NCBI RefSeq assembly: GCF_002019635.1
Contig: NZ_KV917371.1
Span: 1-64,000, forward strand
Direction of reading: 5' to 3'
DNA length: 64,000 bases
Source of the DNA: Metabacillus halosaccharovorans
GTDB taxonomy: Bacteria; Bacillota; Bacilli; Bacillales; Bacillaceae
Part shown: positions 59,456 to 64,000 of the stretch, piece after piece
Position numbering within the stretch: position 1 is the stretch's first letter
How the letters are laid out: the number at the start of each line of letters is the position of its first letter
Program-made: the position numbers and the translations under genes
The notes under the pieces: model-generated
The model's database searches: none
Told to the model about the DNA's origin: nothing
Seen by the model: only the letters and a program-made list of their open reading frames with translations

Positions 59456-60217
59456 TTACATCTCCTCCTTTTTACCAATAATAGATAGGAAAATTTCCTC
59501 CAATGTCGGCTGCTTCTCGACATACTCTACTTTCGCTGGCGGGAACATCTCCTTAAGTTCAGTAAGAGTACCGGTCGTAATGATTTTTCCGCCATGCAGG
59601 ATAGCAATACGGTCTGCAAGTTGTTCTGCTTCTTCCAGGTACTGGGTCGTCAGCATAATGGTTGTTCCTCCGTTGGCAAGCTCCTTGACAGCATTCCAGA
59701 CTTCAATCCTCGCTTCGGGGTCAAGCCCTGTTGTCGGTTCGTCAAGAAAAATAACTGCTGGCGTCCCGATCAGGCTCATGGCAATGTCAAGCCGGCGCTT
59801 CATCCCTCCGGAATACTTATCGGCGCGGCGGTTGGCCGCATCGTTGAGGCTGAATCTTGCTAGCAATTTGTCGGCGACTTGAAAGGGATTGGAAACTCCC
59901 CGTAACTTGGCGATCAACATCAAGTTTTCCCTCCCGGTGAGCATGCCGTCCAACGCTGCAAACTGCCCTGTCAGGCTGATGCTTTGACGAACATCATCAG
60001 GTTGACGCTGGACGTCATAACCGCAAATACCTACTTCACCGCCATCGGGCTTCATCAACGTCGAGAGGATGTTGACCGTAGTTGTCTTGCCAGCTCCATT
60101 TGAGCCCAACAGTGCGAAAATTTCACCGCGCTGCACTTCAAAATTTACTCCTTTTAAGACTTCCTTGTCTTTAAAGGATTTTTTTAGCTCTTTTACAGAA
60201 ATCGCTGTATTGTTCAT
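59456..60217 (-). CDS. ABC exporter ATP-binding protein (DrrA-like)
   Basis: The 253-residue protein has Walker A GSNGAGKTTTVNIL, signature YSGGMKRRLDIAMS, Walker B VIFLDEPTTGLD and H-loop LTTQYLEEAEQ (Gln where His is usual, common in DrrA). AAGGAGG precedes the ATG. The permease gene starts at the next base after its stop, so the pair is coupled. A PadR-operator-like motif (60282-60310) upstream is shared with the padR/DUF1048 operon, suggesting joint control. Confidence 0.94.
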   Translation of the reverse strand: MNNTAISVKELKKSFKDKEVLKGVNFEVQRGEIFALLGSNGAGKTTTVNILSTLMKPDGGEVGICGYDVQRQPDDVRQSISLTGQFAALDGMLTGRENLMLIAKLRGVSNPFQVADKLLARFSLNDAANRRADKYSGGMKRRLDIAMSLIGTPAVIFLDEPTTGLDPEARIEVWNAVKELANGGTTIMLTTQYLEEAEQLADRIAILHGGKIITTGTLTELKEMFPPAKVEYVEKQPTLEEIFLSIIGKKEEM

Positions 60218-60281
60218 ATTTTTTCCTCCTTATAAAAGTCCAGCAAGGCACAAGATTGCCTAAACTACCCTACTTAGCCTG

Positions 60282-60310
60282 ACTGATAATCAGTATTACT
60301 TACTACCAAG
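60282..60310. promoter_or_regulatory. PadR-operator-like motif ahead of drrAB-type genes
   Basis: ACTGATAATCAGTATTACTT and the following ACTACCAAG resemble 62141-62169 ahead of padR at about 24 of 29 positions. ACTGATAATCAGT (60282-60294) is a perfect palindrome with central A. Confidence 0.6.
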
Positions 60311-60395
60311 TTAAAAATATAACTGAATAGTGAAGGCGCCATCTAATTTGTAACCAGCTATTCAGTCAGAATTATCTATTGAATTTCCTTTTTTC

Positions 60396-60487
60396 CTAAT
60401 CGATCTGATTCATATCTTCACGATACTTGTCGACATAGGTTTTAGCGTTTACCGCAAGTTCGTTGGCAAAGAACATCAAGCGTACCT
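60396..60487 (-). pseudogene. C-terminal remnant of a fourth DUF1048 gene
   Basis: Minus-strand codons read LMFFANELAVNAKTYVDKYR then EDMNQID and stop at 60396. This aligns with the end of the DUF1048 protein at 61403-61738 (AFCDDLVIDAKSWVDKQRQK). There is no start; a stop codon interrupts the frame just upstream, at about 60486. It lies between drrA and the intact DUF1048 genes, so the original cluster probably had four copies. Confidence 0.7.
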
Positions 60488-60676
60488 AGTGATTTCCAAG
60501 AGTTGTCTGCCTTATTCCGCACCGGCATCGAACAACTCAATTTATTCAGACCATCGAGCAGTTTAATTGAAGAAGGAATGAGTAATGTTCAAAAATTGTT
60601 TTTTATAGAAGTGATAAAAATGGGATTTTGTGGAATCAACAAAGTGAATAAAAAACACAATATTATTAAGTTCCTT
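60488..60676. other. junction sequence, possible plus-strand gene fragment
   Basis: On the plus strand a frame reads DFQELSALFRTGIEQLNLFR and runs to 60745, into the end of the DUF1048 gene, without a start codon at a ribosome binding site. It could be the tail of a lost gene (perhaps a regulator) joined to the DUF1048 remnant by deletion. I do not recognise it. Confidence 0.3.
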
Positions 60677-61009
60677 CTATTTTTTCATAGTTTTAATGAC
60701 TTTTTGATTGACCGATTCTTGATAGAGTTCAGCGTAAGTTATTGAATCTTCAATAAGCTCATCACAGAAAGCAGCAACGTCTGTTCCTGTGACTTCAAGT
60801 ACACCTTTCCCAGCAGCTGCACCTTCTTCAAAGAAGCTGAGAATTTCAGAGAGCAGTCCGATACCTTCGTTTAGCTCAACAGGGCCGACTTTGAAGAGAT
60901 ATTTTTGGATCTCTTTATAGACAATTTGGTAATCTTGTGGAAGCTCTTTGACACGCGAAACATGGACTCTCCATTCTTTTTTGCCTTCGATGATTTTTTT
61001 GATACTCAT
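60677..61009 (-). CDS. DUF1048 protein, copy 1
   Basis: The 110-residue protein follows the DUF1048 pattern: KEWRVHVSRVKELPQDYQIV, YKEIQKYLFKVGPV, EGAAAGKGVLEVTGTDVAAF and CDELIEDS. Two related genes lie directly upstream. Its ATG overlaps the stop of copy 2 by four bases, so translation is coupled. DUF1048 proteins are small helical proteins often encoded with PadR regulators and DrrAB exporters; their job is unknown. Confidence 0.88.
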   Translation of the reverse strand: MSIKKIIEGKKEWRVHVSRVKELPQDYQIVYKEIQKYLFKVGPVELNEGIGLLSEILSFFEEGAAAGKGVLEVTGTDVAAFCDELIEDSITYAELYQESVNQKVIKTMKK

Positions 61010-61359
61010 TTTAGTCCTCCCAATTTTCTTGCTACGTTGTTGTTGAGTTGGTCACGCCATTTATCTCTATAAGTTTTTGCTCCTTCGTCACCAACAAGAG
61101 CTGCACAGAATCCTTTAATATCATCTCCTAGTACTTCTTCGATTCTCTGGCAGTCTCCTGATGTAACTTCAAGCAGTTCAAGAGCACTGTCAAGAATCGG
61201 CATCAGATTACGACCGGTGAAATCTCCGTGAATCCAGAGATTACTTATAATTTCTTTCCAAGCAGTTTGATATTCAGCTGGCAAGACTTTTGCTCGCGCT
61301 TCAAAACCTTTCATTGCTTTAGTCATATCACTGCCGGTTATTTTTTCTAAAAAGTTCAT
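61006..61359 (-). CDS. DUF1048 protein, copy 2
   Basis: The 117-residue product (ATG 61359, AAAGGAGACG before it) reads MNFLEKITGSDMTKAMKGFE, ARAKVLPAEYQTAWKEIISN, then TSGDCQRIEEVLGDDIKGFC and DKWRDQLNNN, clearly paralogous to copies 1 and 3. It contains two Cys not conserved in copy 1. Middle gene of the padR-DUF1048 operon. Confidence 0.88.
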   Translation of the reverse strand: MNFLEKITGSDMTKAMKGFEARAKVLPAEYQTAWKEIISNLWIHGDFTGRNLMPILDSALELLEVTSGDCQRIEEVLGDDIKGFCAALVGDEGAKTYRDKWRDQLNNNVARKLGGLK

Positions 61360-61402
61360 TGTCGTCTCCTTTAAGATACTAAGCTGTTTTAGCAAAGTTC
61401 TA

Positions 61403-61738
61403 TTATTTAATCGCATCGTTGAGTTTTTGACGCTGCTTATCAACCCACGATTTTGCATCAATGACAAGATCATCACAGAAGGCTGATACGTCATTGCCAG
61501 TAATTTCCTTAACTCGCTTACCATTAGCTGCGGCTTCTTCAAGAAGGTCGATGATGTGATTAAAGACGAATTTTGTTTCTTGCCAATCCATCACACCGCC
61601 AGTGTTCCAGAGATATTTTTGCATCGCTTTGTAGGCGTTGTAGTAGTCCTCAGGTAAGGCTTTTGCACGTTTTTCCATTTCACGCCATGCTTTCTTTTCG
61701 CTAAAATCGCCAAAGATTTTTTCAAACATACTCATCAT
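61403..61738 (-). CDS. DUF1048 protein, copy 3
   Basis: The 111-residue protein reads MFEKIFGDFSEKKAWREMEK, RAKALPEDYYNAYKAMQKYL, then GKRVKEITGNDVSAFCDDLV and DAKSWVDKQRQ. It begins with two ATGs three codons apart; the first overlaps the padR stop by four bases. First DUF1048 gene after padR. Confidence 0.88.
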   Translation of the reverse strand: MMSMFEKIFGDFSEKKAWREMEKRAKALPEDYYNAYKAMQKYLWNTGGVMDWQETKFVFNHIIDLLEEAAANGKRVKEITGNDVSAFCDDLVIDAKSWVDKQRQKLNDAIK

Positions 61739-62079
61739 ATTACTTCTCCTTTTGATTTTATTTTTGTTTTGAGTTCGTTAATTTTGCTTGATACGAATTC
61801 CCATTTTTTCCAAAAAATTTCAAGATGCTCTTGACCTGCTGCGTTGAGTGTGTAAAATTTTCTCGGTGGTCCCATAGTTGATGGCTTTTTCTCGATGTTC
61901 ACCAGATTGTTTTTCTCAAGTCGCATGGTAATTGTATAAACTGTGCCTTCAACCACATCAGTGAAGCCAAGTTCTCGCAGCTGCTGCGTGATTTCGTAGC
62001 CGTAAGTTTCTCCACGGCTGATGATCTCAAGCACACAACCCTCAAGCACCCCTTTCAGCATTTCTGTAATATTTTCCAA
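61735..62079 (-). CDS. PadR family transcriptional regulator
   Basis: The 114-residue protein is a PadR winged helix: MLKGVLEGCVLEIISRGETY, GYEITQQLRELGFTDVVEGT, VYTITMRLEKNNLVNIEKKP and GPPRKFYTLNAAGQEHLEIF. Small PadR proteins repress adjacent transporter genes and release DNA when a drug or phenolic compound binds. Here it heads an operon of three DUF1048 genes and probably binds the motifs at 62141-62177 and 60282-60310. Confidence 0.93.
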   Translation of the reverse strand: MENITEMLKGVLEGCVLEIISRGETYGYEITQQLRELGFTDVVEGTVYTITMRLEKNNLVNIEKKPSTMGPPRKFYTLNAAGQEHLEIFWKKWEFVSSKINELKTKIKSKGEVI

Positions 62080-62140
62080 CTATTTTCCCTCACTTGTATT
62101 TCATATTTTTTTGTTTTCAGTATCACAGGTATTATGTGCT

Positions 62141-62201
62141 ACTGATATTTAGTATTACTTATTACTAGTATATAGTATTACAGAATACCATCACTTGTCA
62201 A
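62141..62201 (-). promoter_or_regulatory. padR operon promoter and operator
   Basis: On the minus strand TTGACA (62196-62201) and TACTAT (62172-62177) are 18 bases apart. The region at and after the -10 box contains repeated AGTATTAC elements (62151-62158, 62174-62181) and TACTAGTA (62163-62170), and shares ACTGAT...AGTATTACTTA with the sequence ahead of drrA. Autorepression by PadR is likely. The 332-base gap 62080-62411 otherwise holds only the M20 terminator. Confidence 0.65.
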
Positions 62202-62302
62202 TAAAACTTTTAATCAATTAAGCCCAATTTTAATAACATCATACCGGTTCTTTTCTAATTTATATCTCAGAAGTTACTCCTACCTACTGAGTGCTTACAT
62301 AT

Positions 62303-62337
62303 AAAAAGACCAGGATAGTATCCATCCTGATCTTTTT
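62303..62337 (-). terminator. terminator of the M20 peptidase gene
   Basis: AAAAAGA-C-CAGGAT pairs with ATCCTG-A-TCTTTTT around a short loop, with a run of T on the minus strand, 75 bases past the stop. Confidence 0.8.
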
Positions 62338-62411
62338 GTACAAATAGTATACAAGAAAAAATATTGTGACAAGCACGTTTCTGAGCATATTGCTTGAACT
62401 GTAAACAAAAA

Positions 62412-63551
62412 CTATTCACTTAATTTTTCAATCGTTTTTGCAAGTAATGCAGTAAATTGAGGGAATGTCTTTAAGTCAGTATACTCTTCCTTTTCACTAT
62501 GAGAAAACTCCCCCATTGGCCCCATTCCATCTACGGTTGGAATCCCTTCACTTGCTGTAAAAGATGCGTCCGATCCTCCACCTGAGCTTACTTCACGGAT
62601 TGTTATGCCGAGATCATCCGCCACTTCATGGATAACATTCATTAACTGCTCAGTCTCACTTGTCTTTAGCATTGGGGGGCGACTAATATCTCCTTTTAGT
62701 TTGGTAACGGTACCCGAAACATGCTCCTCCTGTGAAATTTCTGTTATTTTCTTCACAATATCTGCAGCCTGTTGTTCATTGTTAAACCTCACATCAATGT
62801 CTGCTCTTGCAACCGAAGGGATCGTATTTGTTGAGGTCCCTCCTTGCACTAATCCAACGTTTACAGATATTCCTTCATCATAATTGTTCAGCTGTTGAAG
62901 TTTCAGAATTTTATGGGAGATTTCCTCAATGGCACTTCTACCCCGCTCAGGATCTACTCCGGAATGAGCACTTTTCCCTTTTACGTCAAGAGTGAATTGG
63001 CCAACCCCTTTGCGCTCAGTTACTAGTCCTCCATTTGGGCGTGAACATTCCACAACAAGTGAATATTGTTTGTTTTCAGCAACCTGTTTGATTAATGGTT
63101 TTGAGGTAGGAGAACCGATTTCTTCGTCACTGTTAAAAATAATATGCACATTTTTATATGCATCAGATCCGGCTTCCTTCAACGCCTTTAGTGCGTATAA
63201 AACTTGAACATGACTCGCTTTTTCATCATTAACACCAGGACCAAATGCTTTGTCACCAATCACTTTAAATGGGCGTTTTTCCGCTTCTCCCTTTGGAAAA
63301 ACGGTGTCCATATGGGCAATGATTAGAATTTTCGGATCAAGATCTCTTGAAGCTTTAATTTCCAAATGATTACCCAGCTTTTCTTCATAATGAACCTTTA
63401 CATCCATACCAATCTCTTCAAATTTTTCTATTAAGATGTCACCAACAGTATCTACACCTTCTTTATCATATGTTCCGCTGTCTGTATTCACTATACGTTC
63501 CAAAAGGTCATACATTTCTTGTTCTTTTGTTTCTAAATAAGTTTCAATCAT
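62412..63551 (-). CDS. M20 family metallopeptidase (carboxypeptidase G2-like)
   Basis: About 379 residues from ATG 63551 (AAGGAGAG before it). The di-zinc site is visible: HMDTVFP, the bridging Asp in GVNDEKASH, FNSDEEIGSP with catalytic/ligand Glu residues, and GGGSDASFTASEG with a late zinc ligand region. A dimerisation domain lies between (GKSAHSGVDPERGRSAIEEI). It lacks a signal peptide, so it is a cytoplasmic peptidase or deacylase cutting small glutamate- or amino-acid-linked substrates. Confidence 0.92.
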   Translation of the reverse strand: MIETYLETKEQEMYDLLERIVNTDSGTYDKEGVDTVGDILIEKFEEIGMDVKVHYEEKLGNHLEIKASRDLDPKILIIAHMDTVFPKGEAEKRPFKVIGDKAFGPGVNDEKASHVQVLYALKALKEAGSDAYKNVHIIFNSDEEIGSPTSKPLIKQVAENKQYSLVVECSRPNGGLVTERKGVGQFTLDVKGKSAHSGVDPERGRSAIEEISHKILKLQQLNNYDEGISVNVGLVQGGTSTNTIPSVARADIDVRFNNEQQAADIVKKITEISQEEHVSGTVTKLKGDISRPPMLKTSETEQLMNVIHEVADDLGITIREVSSGGGSDASFTASEGIPTVDGMGPMGEFSHSEKEEYTDLKTFPQFTALLAKTIEKLSE

Positions 63552-63660
63552 TTTTCTCTCCTTATGCTTGTTTGTAGGTTCATTACCCACTGTATTCTGT
63601 GGGATAAACATATAATTAAGGTCTATACTTTTTTACTTCCGGTTAAATCGGCACAAAAAA

Positions 63661-63688
63661 ATACTCACAAAAACAAAATTGTGAGTAT
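63661..63688 (-). terminator. terminator of the GNAT gene
   Basis: ATACTCACAA and TTGTGAGTAT form a 10-bp stem with an 8-base loop, followed on the minus strand by TTTTTTT. Confidence 0.85.
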
Positions 63689-63694
63689 AAATAT

Positions 63695-64000
63695 CTATTC
63701 ATATTTGTTAATAGTTATTTCTTTTTCAAAATGCACGGTCTGCCATTCATCAAACTCATCCAGTGTTTCGACAAAGCCTTTTTTTCTCCAAAAAGAAAGA
63801 CCGCCTGGTAAAAATTTATGAGTATGTAGATACATTATTTTATATCCTGCTATATTGCTATAGAGTTCAATTGCTTCATATAAAAGTGTTCCAATACCTT
63901 GTCTGCGGGCATTTTTATCAACATAGCATTTAATGATTTCACATGTTTGGTCTAATTCATAGCGATCTTTAAGTGATGATATCCTTCCATCATAAGGACG
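63695..64000 (-). CDS. GNAT family acetyltransferase, C-terminal part (runs off the window)
   Basis: The frame is open from the window edge (64000) to TAG at 63695, giving 101 residues. The acetyl-CoA-binding motif is visible as NARRQGIGTLLYEAIELY, and MYLHTHKFLPGGLSFWRKKG with FVETLDEFDEW complete the fold. The N-terminal part lies outside the window. The acceptor substrate is unknown. Confidence 0.85.
   Translation of the reverse strand, partial: RPYDGRISSLKDRYELDQTCEIIKCYVDKNARRQGIGTLLYEAIELYSNIAGYKIMYLHTHKFLPGGLSFWRKKGFVETLDEFDEWQTVHFEKEITINKYE

Noticed and set aside
60503-60745. 80-residue plus-strand ORF as an intact gene
   Set aside because: It begins at a TTG without a ribosome binding site and overlaps the 3' end of a conserved minus-strand DUF1048 gene; treated as a possible fragment.

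Overview
The window looks like chromosome from a low-GC, Gram-positive, endospore-former-type Firmicute of the family Bacillaceae (Bacillus sensu lato). The reasons are AT-rich intergenic DNA, strong GGAGG-type ribosome binding sites, factor-independent terminators after most genes, T-box leaders, CcpA-type cre sites, and many Bacillus-type genes (hxlR/hxlAB, mhqNO-like, yvfRSTU-like, DUF3231, DUF1048/PadR). No rRNA, tRNA, CRISPR array, intact insertion sequence or prophage was seen.

Layout. 1-9.8 kb: single genes for stress and detoxification (DinB-like, methyltransferase, SDR, a quinone/electrophile operon of nitroreductase, ring-cleaving dioxygenase and flavin reductase, a MetX-like hydrolase with a divergent LysR, a GyrI-like protein, and a HAD phosphatase with a divergent LacI regulator). 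11-12.9 kb: ribulose-monophosphate formaldehyde module (hxlR divergent from hxlAB). 12.9-15.4 kb: an atypical SDR and a serine hydrolase. 15.4-33.9 kb: a large carbohydrate locus on the minus strand, with secreted GH43, cytoplasmic GH92 alpha-mannosidase, a DUF4965-type protein, an ABC importer without its own ATPase, an unrecognised 726-residue putative glycosidase, a secreted GxGYxYP protein and a GntR/LacI-type regulator. The likely scheme is that secreted enzymes trim a mannose-containing glycan, the lipoprotein and two permeases import the pieces, and cytoplasmic enzymes finish degradation. The substrate is inferred only from GH92.

33.9-41.3 kb: small regulators, a SET-domain protein, VOC, TolB-like, DUF3231, LURP, and AEC transporter plus LysR. 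41.6-46.3 kb: an alpha-glucoside PTS operon (GH13 glucosidase, EIIBC, an endonuclease/phosphodiesterase-fold protein, EIIA). 46.5-48.9 kb: small or hypothetical genes, NUDIX and DinB. 49-52.4 kb: an ABC-2 exporter with a NarL-type two-component system. 52.6-55.9 kb: GrpB, zinc finger, hydrolase and ATP-grasp ligase.

56.4-58.5 kb: three near-identical tandem T-box leaders ahead of a short threonyl-tRNA synthetase lacking the TGS and editing domains. 58.7-62.2 kb: a DrrAB-type exporter and a PadR/DUF1048 operon that share an operator-like motif, with a decayed fourth DUF1048 copy between them. The window ends with an M20 peptidase and a truncated GNAT gene.

Most interesting: the GH92/GxGYxYP/unknown-hydrolase locus with a duplicated 63-bp terminator at its two ends, and the triple T-box with an editing-less ThrRS. 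All assignments come from reading the sequence; no database search was run.
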